A stretch of 40,581 bases of DNA from Sphaerotilus sp. (GTDB lineage Bacteria > Pseudomonadota > Gammaproteobacteria > Burkholderiales > Burkholderiaceae_C). The notes beneath the pieces were generated by a model. The model saw only the letters and a program-made list of their open reading frames with translations, was not told where the DNA came from and did no database searches. Shown in pieces: positions 1 through 8,732 of this stretch. The stretch's first letter is position 1. Every line of letters starts with the position of its first letter. Position numbers and translations under genes: made by a program. The stretch covers positions 1 through 40,581 of the forward strand of contig JAAFKB010000031.1 in assembly GCA_013299055.1 (NCBI GenBank), read 5' to 3'.

Positions 1-1
1 C

Positions 2-1267
2 AGCTTCTGGCTGATGATCCCTGCGGCGCTGATGCTGGTGTCGAGCTTCTTCATGCCCGGTGGCGCCCCCGCCGCTGGCTGGACGCTCTACGCACCGCTG
101 ACGCTGCAGATGGGCCCGTCGATGGACGCCGGCATCTTCGCGATGCACATCCTGGGCGCCTCGTCGATCATGGGCTCGATCAACATCGTCGTCACCATCC
201 TCAACATGCGCGCTCCGGGCATGACGCTGATGAAGATGCCGATGTTCGTCTGGACCTGGCTGATCACCGCCTACCTGCTGATCGCGGTCATGCCCGTGCT
301 GGCCGGCGCGATCACCATGACGCTGACCGACCGCCACTTCGGCACCAGCTTCTTCAATCCCGCTGGCGGCGGTGACCCGGTGATGTACCAGCACGTGTTC
401 TGGTTCTTCGGTCACCCCGAGGTCTACATCATGATCCTGCCGGCCTTCGGCATCGTGAGCCAGATCATTCCGGCCTTCGCGCGCAAGAAGCTGTTCGGCT
501 ACGCTTCGATGGTGTACGCCACCGCGTCGATCGCCATCCTGTCGTTCATCGTGTGGGCGCACCACATGTACACGACTGGCATGCCGCTGACCGGCCAGCT
601 GTTCTTCATGTACGCCACGATGCTGATCTCGGTGCCGACGGGCGTGAAGGTGTTCAACTGGATCGCGACGATGTGGCGCGGCTCGATGACCTTCGAGACC
701 CCGATGCTGTGGGCCGTGGGCTTCATCTTCGTGTTCACGATGGGCGGCTTCACCGGCCTGATCCTGTCGATGGCCCCGATCGACATCAACCTGCAGGACA
801 CCTACTACGTCGTGGCGCACTTCCACTACGTGCTGGTGGCCGGCTCGCTGTTCGCGATGTTCGCCGGCGTGTACTACTGGGGCCCGAAGTGGACCGGCGT
901 GATGTACTCCGAAGGCCGCGGCAAGTTCCACTTCTGGGGCTCGCTGGTGACCTTCAACATCACCTTCTTCCCGATGCACTTCCTGGGCATGGCCGGCATG
1001 CCGCGCCGCTACGCCGACTACCCGCTGCAGTTCGCCGACTTCAACATGATCGCGTCGATCGGCGCACTGGGCTTCGGCCTGATGCAGGTCTACTTCTTCC
1101 TGTTCGTGGTCGTGCCGATGATGCGCGGCAAGGGCGAGAAGGCCCCGCAGAAGCCCTGGGAAGCCGCCGAAGGCCTGGAATGGGAAGTCGCCTCGCCGGC
1201 CCCGTTCCACACCTTCGAGACGCCGCCCACGCTGGACGTGACCGCCACCAAAGTGCTGAAGTTCTGA
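2..1267 (+). CDS. ctaD: Cytochrome c oxidase subunit I (partial, 5' end outside window)
   Basis: Catalytic subunit of the aa3-type terminal oxidase in the inner membrane. It reduces O2 to water at the heme a3-CuB centre and pumps protons. The frame is open from the first bases, so the N-terminal part lies upstream. Visible family motifs are HPEVY near visible residue 139 (CuB ligand His and cross-linked Tyr), the His-His pair in WAHHMY near 187, and HFHY near 274 (heme a3 and heme a ligands). Several hydrophobic helices alternate with these. The C-terminus (PPTLDV..KVLKF) is typical of betaproteobacterial CtaD. It heads a run of oxidase assembly genes; coxB is expected just upstream, outside the window. 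Identification is secure. Confidence 0.97.
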   Translation, partial: SFWLMIPAALMLVSSFFMPGGAPAAGWTLYAPLTLQMGPSMDAGIFAMHILGASSIMGSINIVVTILNMRAPGMTLMKMPMFVWTWLITAYLLIAVMPVLAGAITMTLTDRHFGTSFFNPAGGGDPVMYQHVFWFFGHPEVYIMILPAFGIVSQIIPAFARKKLFGYASMVYATASIAILSFIVWAHHMYTTGMPLTGQLFFMYATMLISVPTGVKVFNWIATMWRGSMTFETPMLWAVGFIFVFTMGGFTGLILSMAPIDINLQDTYYVVAHFHYVLVAGSLFAMFAGVYYWGPKWTGVMYSEGRGKFHFWGSLVTFNITFFPMHFLGMAGMPRRYADYPLQFADFNMIASIGALGFGLMQVYFFLFVVVPMMRGKGEKAPQKPWEAAEGLEWEVASPAPFHTFETPPTLDVTATKVLKF

Positions 1268-1304
1268 TCGTTCGATCGAACCCGACCACCCAGGACCACC
1301 CACC

Positions 1305-1427
1305 ATGACCCACGAAGAAAAGCGTCGCAACAATGTCCGCCTCGGCCTGATCCTGGCCACGGTGGCGGTGGTGTTCTTCCTCGGGTTCATGGCCCGGGTG
1401 GTGCTGCTGTCGGGCGGCCGCGCATGA
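1305..1427 (+). CDS. Cytochrome oxidase small assembly protein (40 aa)
   Basis: A 40-residue ORF between ctaD and ctaG, starting MTHEEKRRNNVRLG. It has a charged N-terminus followed by one hydrophobic membrane segment (residues 13-37) and a short RA tail. Its TGA overlaps the ctaG ATG (ATGA), which suggests translational coupling. Burkholderiales genomes carry a small protein at this exact place, annotated as cytochrome oxidase small assembly protein. The name rests on position, size and topology; the molecular role is not shown by the sequence. It is short enough to be missed by automated callers. Confidence 0.8.
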   Translation: MTHEEKRRNNVRLGLILATVAVVFFLGFMARVVLLSGGRA

Positions 1428-2041
1428 GCGAGACGATCCAGGCCACCCGCCTGCAGCGCGACAACCGGCGCATGCTGGGCAAGCTGAGCGTCATCGCACT
1501 GGTGATGTTCGGCTTCGGCTACGCGCTGGTGCCGATGTACGACGCCATCTGCGATGCGCTGGGAATCAACATCCTCAGCCGCAACGAGCTGCTGGTCACG
1601 GGCAAGACCGGACCGGTCAACACCCAGGTCGACACCAGCCGCACCATCACGGTCGAGTTCGATGCCAACGCCCGCGGTCCGTGGGACTTCAAGCCCGCCC
1701 AGTCCTCCGTCAAGGTCCATCCTGGCGCGGTGACGACGGTGATGTACGAGTTCCGCAACGTCCAGAACCGCACGATGTCCGCACAGGCCATCCCCAGCTA
1801 TGCGCCCAAGCAGGCCATGGCGCACTTCAACAAGATGGAGTGCTTCTGCTTCAACGAATACACGCTGGCCCCCGGCGAGTCGAAGCAGTGGCCGGTGGTG
1901 TTCGTCATCGACCCGAAGCTGTCCAAGGACGTGACCACCATCACCCTGTCCTACACCTTCTTCGAAGTCGGCGCCAAGACCCCCCCGGCCCCCGTCACGG
2001 GGTCTGCCGTCCAGGCACTGCGCCAGGGAGCCGGTTCATGA
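1424..2041 (+). CDS. ctaG: Cytochrome c oxidase assembly protein CtaG/Cox11
   Basis: Membrane-anchored copper chaperone that delivers copper to the CuB site of subunit I. It has 205 residues, the usual size. One membrane anchor lies at about residues 20-40, followed by a periplasmic immunoglobulin-like domain. The copper-binding CFCF motif is present at Cys140 and Cys142 in KMECFCFNEY, inside the conserved stretch before APGE. The start overlaps the stop of the preceding small gene by 4 bases. The stop in turn overlaps the next gene's ATG, so three genes are read as a coupled chain. Confidence 0.96.
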   Translation: MSETIQATRLQRDNRRMLGKLSVIALVMFGFGYALVPMYDAICDALGINILSRNELLVTGKTGPVNTQVDTSRTITVEFDANARGPWDFKPAQSSVKVHPGAVTTVMYEFRNVQNRTMSAQAIPSYAPKQAMAHFNKMECFCFNEYTLAPGESKQWPVVFVIDPKLSKDVTTITLSYTFFEVGAKTPPAPVTGSAVQALRQGAGS

Positions 2042-2274
2042 CCGACCCGCAACGCACCTCGGCAGACGATCTGCGCGACGCCGTCCAGCGCAAGAGTTCG
2101 TTCGGCCAGAGCATGAAAGCCGTGGCTTGGTCCTTCTTCGGCATCCGCCGTGGAGCCGACCACCAGAAGGACGTGAGCCAGCTCAACCCGGTCCACATCA
2201 TCCTGGCCGGACTGCTCAGTGCAGCCCTCTTCGTGGGTCTGCTCGTCGGGCTGGTTCGCTGGATCGCCGCCTGA
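2038..2274 (+). CDS. DUF2970 domain small membrane protein
   Basis: A 78-residue protein whose start overlaps the ctaG stop by 4 bases. The N-terminus is polar (about 25 residues). It is followed by the DUF2970 signature region (SMKAVAWSFFGIRRG, then D..KLNP-like QLNPVHII) and one C-terminal membrane helix at about residues 52-76. DUF2970 proteins of this size are regular members of cytochrome oxidase clusters in betaproteobacteria, between ctaG and ctaE. The function is unknown; a role in oxidase assembly is inferred only from position. Confidence 0.85.
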   Translation: MTDPQRTSADDLRDAVQRKSSFGQSMKAVAWSFFGIRRGADHQKDVSQLNPVHIILAGLLSAALFVGLLVGLVRWIAA

Positions 2275-2343
2275 AGCGGGCACGCGCTCCACCACACGAC
2301 ACCACACAACACCCATTCGCGACACGGATTCCAGGAGCAACTC

Positions 2344-3225
2344 ATGTCGGCAACTCCCCAGGGCGCAACGCCTTACTACTATGTCCCGGCGCCCTCGCGG
2401 CACCCGGTGATGACCTCGATCGGCCTGTTCTTCGTGATCCTGGGCGCAGGCCAGTGGATCAACGGGCATGGCTGGGGCGCCTATGCGCTGCTGTTCGGTC
2501 TGTTGTGGACCGTGTTCGTGCTGCGCCAATGGTTCGGTGAAGCCGCAGGGGAAGCCGAAGCCGGCCTGCTCAGCGACCGCGTCGATGTCTCGCACCGCTG
2601 GAGCATGGCCTGGTTCATCTTCTCGGAAGTGATGTTCTTCGCCGCCTTCTTCGGCGCGCTGTACTGGGCGCGCACCCAGTCGGTGCCAAGCCTGGGCAGC
2701 CTGGAGAACGCGGTCCTGTGGCCGGACTTCAAGGGCTTCTGGCCGAGTGCCGTCGCTGGCGCCACGGCATCACCCGCCGGCATCGTCGAGCCCTTCCAGA
2801 CCATGGGTCCGTGGCCGCTGCCGACGATCAACACCGCGCTGCTGCTGACCTCGGGCGTGACCCTGACGATCGCGCACCACGCCGTGATCGCCAACCAGCG
2901 TTCCAAGGCCATCCTGTGGATGTGGATCACCGTGCTGCTCGGCACCATCTTCCTGATCTGCCAGGGCTACGAGTACGCCCACGCCTACGCGGACCTGAAC
3001 CTGAAGCTGTCCTCGGGCATCTACGGCTCGACGTTCTACATGCTGACCGGCTTCCACGGTTTCCACGTGTTCGTGGGCACCATCATGCTGCTGGTCATGA
3101 CGATCCGCCTGATGAAGGGCCACTTCACCCCCGAGCGCCACTTCGGCTTCGAAGGCGCAGCGTGGTATTGGCACTTCGTGGACGTGGTCTGGCTGGGCCT
3201 GTACTTCATCGTCTACTGGATGTGA
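2344..3225 (+). CDS. ctaE: Cytochrome c oxidase subunit III
   Basis: Subunit III of the aa3 oxidase, an inner-membrane protein of 293 residues with seven predicted helices. It stabilises the catalytic core and the proton-uptake path. Family features seen are the SEVMFFAAFFGALYW helix, a TGFHGFHVFVGT segment and the C-terminal WHFVDVVWLGLYFIVYWM. It carries the extra N-terminal extension and 20-40 residue loop usual for Burkholderiales (SLENAVLWPDF). A purine-rich AGGAGC precedes the ATG at good spacing. A strong intrinsic terminator lies 19 bases after the stop, so this is probably the last gene of the ctaD transcript. Confidence 0.96.
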   Translation: MSATPQGATPYYYVPAPSRHPVMTSIGLFFVILGAGQWINGHGWGAYALLFGLLWTVFVLRQWFGEAAGEAEAGLLSDRVDVSHRWSMAWFIFSEVMFFAAFFGALYWARTQSVPSLGSLENAVLWPDFKGFWPSAVAGATASPAGIVEPFQTMGPWPLPTINTALLLTSGVTLTIAHHAVIANQRSKAILWMWITVLLGTIFLICQGYEYAHAYADLNLKLSSGIYGSTFYMLTGFHGFHVFVGTIMLLVMTIRLMKGHFTPERHFGFEGAAWYWHFVDVVWLGLYFIVYWM

Positions 3226-3244
3226 CCCCATCCTGCCCGACCAC

Positions 3245-3270
3245 AAAAAGAGCGCCTCGGCGCTCTTTTT
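3245..3270. terminator. Bidirectional intrinsic terminator between ctaE and the DUF2909 gene
   Basis: A perfect self-complementary stretch: an A5 run, a GAGCGCC stem half, a two-base TC turn, GGCGCTC, then a T5 run. The A run on one side and T run on the other let it act in both directions. This fits the convergent ctaE and DUF2909 genes on either side. Confidence 0.88.
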
Positions 3271-3279
3271 GTTGGGGTG

Positions 3280-3504
3280 TCAGCGACCGACCGGAATCCC
3301 CGTGGGCTCGATCCAGCCCATGGCATAGCTCAGCAGCACGAACAGGAACACGCTGACCGACACCCCCACCCGGATGGCCAGCGCGCGGGCCATCCTGCCC
3401 TTGGGCGTCGGCTCTCCCGCCGGCCCCCGCTTGACCATGAAGATGCCCGCCGAAGCCAAGGCGGCCAGAATGGCGACAAACGCCAGCACGATGATGGTTT
3501 TCAT
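3280..3504 (-). CDS. Twin transmembrane protein (DUF2909)
   Basis: A 74-residue protein on the reverse strand. It has two hydrophobic helices (about residues 3-23 and 45-66) separated by a basic, glycine/proline-containing loop. It matches the 'twin transmembrane protein' / DUF2909 family that sits next to SURF1 in Burkholderiales oxidase clusters. It converges on ctaE through a shared terminator and diverges from SURF1 across only 27 bases. The function is unknown; location suggests a link to oxidase assembly. Confidence 0.85.
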   Translation of the reverse strand: MKTIIVLAFVAILAALASAGIFMVKRGPAGEPTPKGRMARALAIRVGVSVSVFLFVLLSYAMGWIEPTGIPVGR

Positions 3505-3531
3505 GTCGCCGGATTATTCCACCACCACCCC

Positions 3532-4275
3532 ATGACACCGACCCGCCACTCCCAACACCGCTGGGTGATCTTGCTGGCGGCCGTCGTCGGTGTGGCCGGG
3601 ACAGCACGCCTGGGCGTCTGGCAGCTCGACCGGGCCGCCCAGAAGACCAGCCGCCAGGCCCTGCTCGATACCCGCCGCCAGCTGCCCGAGCTGGGTGCGG
3701 CCGACCTGGCCCGTACCGCCGCCGAAGTCCCCGACCAGGTGCAGCGCCGCATCCGCCTGCAGGGCCGCTGGGTGGCGCGGGCCACGCATTTTCTGGACAA
3801 CCGGCCGATGAACGGGCGTGTCGGCTTCCACGTCGTGACGCCGCTGCAGCTGGCGGACGGCACCGCCGTGCTGGTCGAGCGCGGCTGGGGCCCGCGCAAC
3901 GCCCTGCGCCGCGAGGATCTGCCACCCGTGCGCACGCCCGAGGACGAGACCGTCACGGTCGTGGCCCGCATCATCCCTGCGCCATCGAGGCTGTTCGACC
4001 TGGGCGGGCTGGAGACCGGTGTCATCCGTCAGAATCTCGACCTCGACGCGGTGGCCCGCGCCTCTGGCCTGAGTCTGCGCCCGGCCACGCTGCTGCAGAC
4101 CGAAGGCCCGGCGGACGATGGCCTGCTGCGCCAGTGGTCGGCGCCGTCCACCGGCGTCGACAAGCACCACGGCTACGCGGTGCAGTGGTTCGCCCTCAGC
4201 GCCCTGATCGCGGGGCTGTACGTCTGGTTCCAACTCATCCGCCCGCGCAGGCAGGCCGCTTCCCATGTCGCATGA
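3532..4275 (+). CDS. SURF1 family cytochrome oxidase assembly protein
   Basis: 247-residue inner-membrane protein that helps insert heme a into subunit I. It shows the SURF1 pattern: an N-terminal helix (about residues 10-28) followed by the LGVWQLDR signature, a periplasmic domain containing FLDNRPMNGRVGFHVVTPL and VERGW, and a second helix near residues 213-235. I chose the ATG giving MTPTRHSQHRW because the frame upstream runs through the divergent DUF2909 gene. The stop lies 11 bases inside the next gene, so the pair is likely translationally coupled. The 27-base gap to the divergent gene leaves little room for a promoter, which may lie inside it. Confidence 0.93.
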   Translation: MTPTRHSQHRWVILLAAVVGVAGTARLGVWQLDRAAQKTSRQALLDTRRQLPELGAADLARTAAEVPDQVQRRIRLQGRWVARATHFLDNRPMNGRVGFHVVTPLQLADGTAVLVERGWGPRNALRREDLPPVRTPEDETVTVVARIIPAPSRLFDLGGLETGVIRQNLDLDAVARASGLSLRPATLLQTEGPADDGLLRQWSAPSTGVDKHHGYAVQWFALSALIAGLYVWFQLIRPRRQAASHVA

Positions 4276-5011
4276 CACCCCGAACGCCGCTCCGAACAGT
4301 GCCCAGCCGCTGAACCTCTCGGTCCACGACCTGCCCGCACCGAGCGCCGACCCGGATGCCCTGGCCCGCACCCGCATCGGCCGCATCAAGATGGCGCTGA
4401 TCCTGCTGGCCTGCGCATCGCCGGTCATCGCGTCCTACTTCACTTACTACGTCATCAAGCCGACGGGCCAGCCAGGCCACGGTGTGCTGGTCCAGCCGCC
4501 GGTGGACATCCCGCCGGTTGCCGCGCTGCCGCTGACCGACCTGCAAGGCAAGGCCGTCGACACCCGCAGCCTGCGCGACCAGTGGCTGATGGTGGTCGTG
4601 GCCGATGGGGCCTGTGACAGCCCCTGCGAGAAGCTGCTCTACGCCCAGCGCCAGTTGCGCGAGGCCCTCGGCCGCGAGAAGGAGCGGCTGGACCGCGTCT
4701 GGATCGTCACCGGCGACCAGCCGCCGCGCGCCGACCTGCTGCCCGCGCTGGACGGCGCCAGCGTGCTGCGTGCCCCCCGGGACGCCGTGGCCGCGTGGCT
4801 CAAGCCCGCACAAGGGGAAAGCCTGTCGGCCCACCTCTACCTGGTCGACCCGATGGGCGTGTGGATGATGCGCTTCCCCGTGGCCTTCGAGCCGGCCAAG
4901 GTCAAGCGCGATGTCGAGCGCATGCTGCGCGCCGCCGCGTCCTGGGACCGCGCCGGCCGTGACCCCGCCATCGTCGGCGCCGTGACCACCGCTCCCGGTC
5001 TGGCCCGCTGA
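4265..5011 (+). CDS. SCO/thioredoxin-fold-like membrane protein of the oxidase cluster
   Basis: 248 residues. There is a polar N-terminus of about 40 residues, one membrane helix (about 40-62, [21 protein letters not shown]), and a periplasmic domain with a thioredoxin-like layout. It has a CxxxC pair (Cys117 and Cys121, CDSPC) followed by [12 protein letters not shown], then a V-W-I-V-T-G-D strand and a [13 protein letters not shown] strand, which resembles SCO1. The downstream metal-binding His of SCO proteins (as in VDHT of the neighbouring SCO1) is not at the expected place, so copper binding like SCO1 is uncertain. It overlaps SURF1 and precedes ctaA, a constant arrangement in Burkholderiales. 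It could be a thiol redox partner for oxidase assembly. Confidence 0.75.
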   Translation: MSHDTPNAAPNSAQPLNLSVHDLPAPSADPDALARTRIGRIKMALILLACASPVIASYFTYYVIKPTGQPGHGVLVQPPVDIPPVAALPLTDLQGKAVDTRSLRDQWLMVVVADGACDSPCEKLLYAQRQLREALGREKERLDRVWIVTGDQPPRADLLPALDGASVLRAPRDAVAAWLKPAQGESLSAHLYLVDPMGVWMMRFPVAFEPAKVKRDVERMLRAAASWDRAGRDPAIVGAVTTAPGLAR

Positions 5012-5037
5012 CACCCGCACCCGAAGCGCTGCCTGCC

Positions 5038-6186
5038 ATGAAGCCCACCGACCTGATCGACCTCGGCCCGCTGCTGCAGATCGCGCTGCTGGCGGCCGCA
5101 CTGGCCACGCTGCCGCTGGTGTGGCTGGCCTGGCGCCACCGGGGAAAATCCACCCCGCAGCGGCTGCGCGCCCTGACGCTGGTGACGCTGTTCCTGACCT
5201 TCGACCTCGTGCTCTTCGGCGCCTTCACGCGGTTGACCGACTCGGGTCTCGGCTGCCCCGACTGGCCCGGCTGCTACGGCAATTCCAGCCCCTTCGGCGC
5301 GGTCCACCAGATCACGCAGGCACAGACCCACCTGCCCGACGGCCCCGTGACACAGAGCAAGGCCTGGATCGAGATGATCCACCGCTACCTCGCCACGGGT
5401 GTCGGGGCGCTGCTGACCGTGCTGATGGTGTGGAGCGCGCTGGCCGTGCGCCGGCTCCGCCACACCGACCCTGCACAGGCGCGGCAGATCGCCCCCGGCT
5501 GGGCGGCGCTGACCTTCGTCTGGGTCTGCCTGCAAGGCGCGTTCGGTGCGCTGACGGTGACGATGAAGCTCTACCCGGCCATCGTCACCGGCCACCTGCT
5601 GGGCGGGATCGGCCTGCTGGCGCTGCTGGCCGTGCAGATCCAGCGCCACGCCCCGCAGCCCCCTGCGCTGTCCACGGGCCTGCGCCGGGGGGTCTGGGCC
5701 GTGCTGGGACTGGTGCTGGTGCAGGTCGCCCTCGGTGGCTGGGTCAGCACCAACTACGCCGTGCTCGCCTGCCAGGACGTGCCCACCTGCCAGGGCCAGT
5801 GGTGGCCGCCGATGGACTTCGACGCCGGCTTCACGCTCCAGCGCGGCCTGGGCGTGCAGGCCGACGGCAGCGCCCTGCCCTTCGCCGCGCTCACCGCCAT
5901 CCACGTCGTCCACCGCCTGGGTGCGCTGGTCGTGCTGACCGCGCTGGCCCTCCTGATCGCCGCCCTGCGCCGCCCTGCGCCGCGCTACGCCCAGGGCCTG
6001 CTCGCCATCGCCGTGCTGCAGACGCTCACCGGCCTGTCCAATGTCGTGCTCGACTGGCCGCTGCTGGCCGCCGTGGCGCACACTGGCGGGGCTGCCGTGC
6101 TGGTGACGCTGCTGGCCGCCCTGCTGGCGCACAGCCGCAGCCCCTCCCGCCGCTCTTTTCACTCCCCGTCCGCCGTCCCGTCCTGA
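5038..6186 (+). CDS. ctaA: Heme A synthase (COX15/CtaA)
   Basis: 382-residue, eight-helix membrane protein that oxidises the C8 methyl group of heme O to give heme A for subunit I. Conserved histidines of the two heme sites are visible in [30 protein letters not shown] and [11 protein letters not shown]. The [16 protein letters not shown] loop near residue 70 and a [13 protein letters not shown] cysteine-pair loop near residue 245 are typical of the family. The stop and the next gene's start share one base (TGATG), so ctaA and ctaB are translationally coupled. Confidence 0.96.
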   Translation: MKPTDLIDLGPLLQIALLAAALATLPLVWLAWRHRGKSTPQRLRALTLVTLFLTFDLVLFGAFTRLTDSGLGCPDWPGCYGNSSPFGAVHQITQAQTHLPDGPVTQSKAWIEMIHRYLATGVGALLTVLMVWSALAVRRLRHTDPAQARQIAPGWAALTFVWVCLQGAFGALTVTMKLYPAIVTGHLLGGIGLLALLAVQIQRHAPQPPALSTGLRRGVWAVLGLVLVQVALGGWVSTNYAVLACQDVPTCQGQWWPPMDFDAGFTLQRGLGVQADGSALPFAALTAIHVVHRLGALVVLTALALLIAALRRPAPRYAQGLLAIAVLQTLTGLSNVVLDWPLLAAVAHTGGAAVLVTLLAALLAHSRSPSRRSFHSPSAVPS

Positions 6187-7100
6187 TGAATGCCACCACC
6201 CTCACCCCGACCACACCGCGCCTGTCGCGCTGGCGCCAGTACGTCGCGCTGACCAAGCCGCGGGTCGTGCAGCTCATCGTGTTCTGTGCGGCGATCGGCA
6301 TGCTGCTGGCCGTGCCGGGCGTGCCACGCTGGGCCGATGTCGTCACCGCGCTGCTGGCCACTGTCGGCATCTGGCTGGTGGCGAGCGCGGCCGCCGCGTT
6401 CAACTGCCTGATCGAGCAGAAGATCGACGCCCGCATGAAGCGCACCTCCTGGCGGCCGACGGCCAACGGCGACCTGAGCCAGTCGCAGGCGCTGCTGTTC
6501 TCGGCCGTGCTGTGTTCGCTGGGCATGGCGCTGCTGTACTTCAAGGTCAACCCGCTGACCGCCTGGCTCACGTTCGGCACCTTCGTCGGCTACGCGGTCA
6601 TCTACACCGTGGTGCTCAAGCCGATGACGCCGCAGAACATCGTCATCGGCGGCGCGTCGGGCGCGATGCCGCCGGTGCTGGGCTGGGCGGCGCTGACGGG
6701 GGATGTCGGCCCGGAGGCGATCGCGCTGTTCCTGATCATCTTCCTGTGGACCCCGCCGCACTTCTGGGCGCTGGCACTCTACCGTGCCGAGGACTACGCC
6801 CGCGCTGGCCTGCCGATGCTGCCGGTCACCCATGGCAACGCGTTCACGCGGCTGCAGATCCTGCTCTACACCTACGTCCTGTTCGCCGCGACGTTGCTGC
6901 CGTTCGTGCAGGGCATGAGCGGCTGGCTGTACCTGGCGGCGGCCGTGGTGCTGGGCGGACGCTTCATCCATTACGCCCTCCGCCTGCGCCGCGAATACAC
7001 CGAAGCCCTCGCCCGCGAGACCTTCCGCTTCTCGATCTGGCACCTGTCGCTGCTGTTCGCCGCGCTGCTGATCGACCACTACCTGAGGCCCTGGCTGTGA
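6186..7100 (+). CDS. ctaB: Protoheme IX farnesyltransferase (heme O synthase)
   Basis: 304-residue UbiA-family prenyltransferase that adds a farnesyl group to heme B, making heme O, the substrate of the adjacent CtaA. Seen in the sequence: [14 protein letters not shown] near the N-terminus, and the prenyl-diphosphate/Mg motif region around [15 protein letters not shown] (about residues 72-86), where the usual first Asp is Glu. Also present are [24 protein letters not shown] and [22 protein letters not shown]. Nine hydrophobic helices are suggested. The start is the ATG that overlaps the ctaA stop; the open frame extends much further upstream but is a shadow of ctaA. Confidence 0.96.
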   Translation: MNATTLTPTTPRLSRWRQYVALTKPRVVQLIVFCAAIGMLLAVPGVPRWADVVTALLATVGIWLVASAAAAFNCLIEQKIDARMKRTSWRPTANGDLSQSQALLFSAVLCSLGMALLYFKVNPLTAWLTFGTFVGYAVIYTVVLKPMTPQNIVIGGASGAMPPVLGWAALTGDVGPEAIALFLIIFLWTPPHFWALALYRAEDYARAGLPMLPVTHGNAFTRLQILLYTYVLFAATLLPFVQGMSGWLYLAAAVVLGGRFIHYALRLRREYTEALARETFRFSIWHLSLLFAALLIDHYLRPWL

Positions 7101-7711
7101 ACGTGACCGCACCCGCTCGACGACTGATCCTGACCGCCAGCGTGCTGGCCTGCCTGGGTGCGCTCAGCGCGTGCGACAAGGCCGCCCCCCCGCCGAGCTT
7201 CAAGTCGCTCGACATCACCGGCGCCGAATACGCCAGCAAGCTCGCGCTGACGGACGCCAACGGCCAGCCCTTCCAGCTCTCCAGCCTGAAGGGCAAGGTC
7301 GCCGTCGTCTTCTTCGGCTACACGCAGTGCCCGGACGTCTGCCCGACCACGCTGACCAACCTCGCCGAAACCCAGCGCCTGCTAGGACCAGATGGCGACA
7401 AGCTCGTCGGCGTCTTCGTCACGGTCGATCCGAAGCGCGACACCACGGCCTTGATGAAGTCCTACGTCGGCGCCTTCCACCCGAACTGGGTCGGGCTGCG
7501 CGGCACGCCGGAGGAAACCGCCGCCGCCGCCAAGGAATTCAAGATCTTCTACCGCGAAGTGCCGGGCAAGACGGAGTCCAGCTACACCGTGGACCACACC
7601 GCGGCGTCGTTCGTCTTCGACCCACAAGGCAAGGTCCGCCTGTACGTGCGCCATGCCACGCCACCCGCCGATCTGGCCGCCGACATCAAGATCCTGCTCA
7701 CCGCCCGCTGA
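7097..7711 (+). CDS. SCO1/SenC family copper chaperone lipoprotein
   Basis: 204 residues, starting at a GTG that overlaps the ctaB stop (GTGA). The N-terminus is a lipoprotein signal with lipobox LSAC and lipidated Cys26. The thioredoxin-fold domain carries the copper ligands CPDVCP (Cys78, Cys82) and the conserved His167 in [14 protein letters not shown]. It supplies copper to the CuA site of subunit II or keeps its cysteines reduced. It closes the oxidase assembly block; the next gene, 13 bases on, belongs to a different functional class. Confidence 0.95.
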   Translation: MNVTAPARRLILTASVLACLGALSACDKAAPPPSFKSLDITGAEYASKLALTDANGQPFQLSSLKGKVAVVFFGYTQCPDVCPTTLTNLAETQRLLGPDGDKLVGVFVTVDPKRDTTALMKSYVGAFHPNWVGLRGTPEETAAAAKEFKIFYREVPGKTESSYTVDHTAASFVFDPQGKVRLYVRHATPPADLAADIKILLTAR

Positions 7712-7724
7712 GAGGCAACTCGCC

Positions 7725-8696
7725 ATGTCCACACTGCCACGCCGCTCGGTCCTGCTCGCCGCACTGGCCGCCAGCATCTGGCCACTGTCAGCCACTGCGC
7801 AGACCGGCCGCCCGACACGCCTGATCGTGCCGTTCACACCCGGCGGCTCGACCGACATCCTGGCCCGCGCCCTCGCCCCCAAGCTGGCGCAGGCACTCGG
7901 CCAGAACGTGGTCGTGGACAACCGCCCCGGTGCAGGCGGCTCGATCGGCGCCACCGAAGCCGCACGCGCCGAACCAGACGGCCAGACCCTGCTGATGGGC
8001 CACATCGGCACGCTCGGCGTCAACCCGTCGATCTACCCGAAACTCGGCTATGACCCCTTGAGGAGCTTCGTGCCGGTGGCCTGGGTGGCGCGGGTGCCCA
8101 ACGTGCTGGTGGTGCCAGCCAGCTCGCCCGTGAAGACCTTCCAGGAATTCATCGCGCTGGCGAAGTCGAAGCCGGGCCGGCTGTCGTACTCGTCCGGCGG
8201 CAACGGCAGCGCCGCGCACATCACCTTCGAATACCTGAAGCTGCGCACGAAGACCTTCCTGCTGCACATCCCCTACCGCGGCAGCGCGCCCTCCGTCACC
8301 GACCTGATCGCCGGCCAGGTGGACGCGACCTTCACCGGCGCCCCGGCCGTCATCGCCCACATCCGCAGCGGCCGGCTGCGGGCGCTGGCCGTCTCCAGCC
8401 CGGAGCGCATCGCCGCGCTGCCGGACGTGCCCACCGTCGCCGAGAGCGGCTACGCGGGGTTCGAGGCCGACCAGTGGTATGGCCTCGTCGCTCCGACCGG
8501 CACGCCCGATGCGGTGGTCACGCGCCTGAACGCCGAGGTCAACAAGGCCCTCGCCCTGCCCGACGTGGCGAAACAACTCGCGGGTGAAGGCGCCGTGCCG
8601 ATGCCCACGACCCCGCAGGCGTTCGGCGCGTTGATTGCCCGCGAGATTCCGCGCTGGGCGGAGGTGGTCAAGGCTGGGAACGTGAAGCCGGACTGA
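7725..8696 (+). CDS. Bug family tripartite tricarboxylate transporter substrate-binding protein (TctC-like)
   Basis: 323-residue periplasmic solute receptor. It has a signal peptide with a twin-Arg-like start (PRRSVLLAALAAS...ATAQ) cut near residue 24-26. The Bug signature follows: RLIVPFTPGGSTDILAR, NRPGAGGSIGATEAARAEPDG, and later PYRGSAPSVTDLIAGQVDATF and DVPTVAESGY. Bug proteins bind carboxylates or related small acids and are greatly expanded in Burkholderiales. No tctA/tctB membrane genes are adjacent, so the ligand cannot be named and it may serve as an orphan receptor. The gene may be co-transcribed with the oxidase assembly genes, but a functional link is not evident. Confidence 0.92.
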   Translation: MSTLPRRSVLLAALAASIWPLSATAQTGRPTRLIVPFTPGGSTDILARALAPKLAQALGQNVVVDNRPGAGGSIGATEAARAEPDGQTLLMGHIGTLGVNPSIYPKLGYDPLRSFVPVAWVARVPNVLVVPASSPVKTFQEFIALAKSKPGRLSYSSGGNGSAAHITFEYLKLRTKTFLLHIPYRGSAPSVTDLIAGQVDATFTGAPAVIAHIRSGRLRALAVSSPERIAALPDVPTVAESGYAGFEADQWYGLVAPTGTPDAVVTRLNAEVNKALALPDVAKQLAGEGAVPMPTTPQAFGALIAREIPRWAEVVKAGNVKPD

Positions 8697-8732
8697 CCCG
8701 GCGCTCCCGCACCCAGGTCAGCCCTGCCCTGC

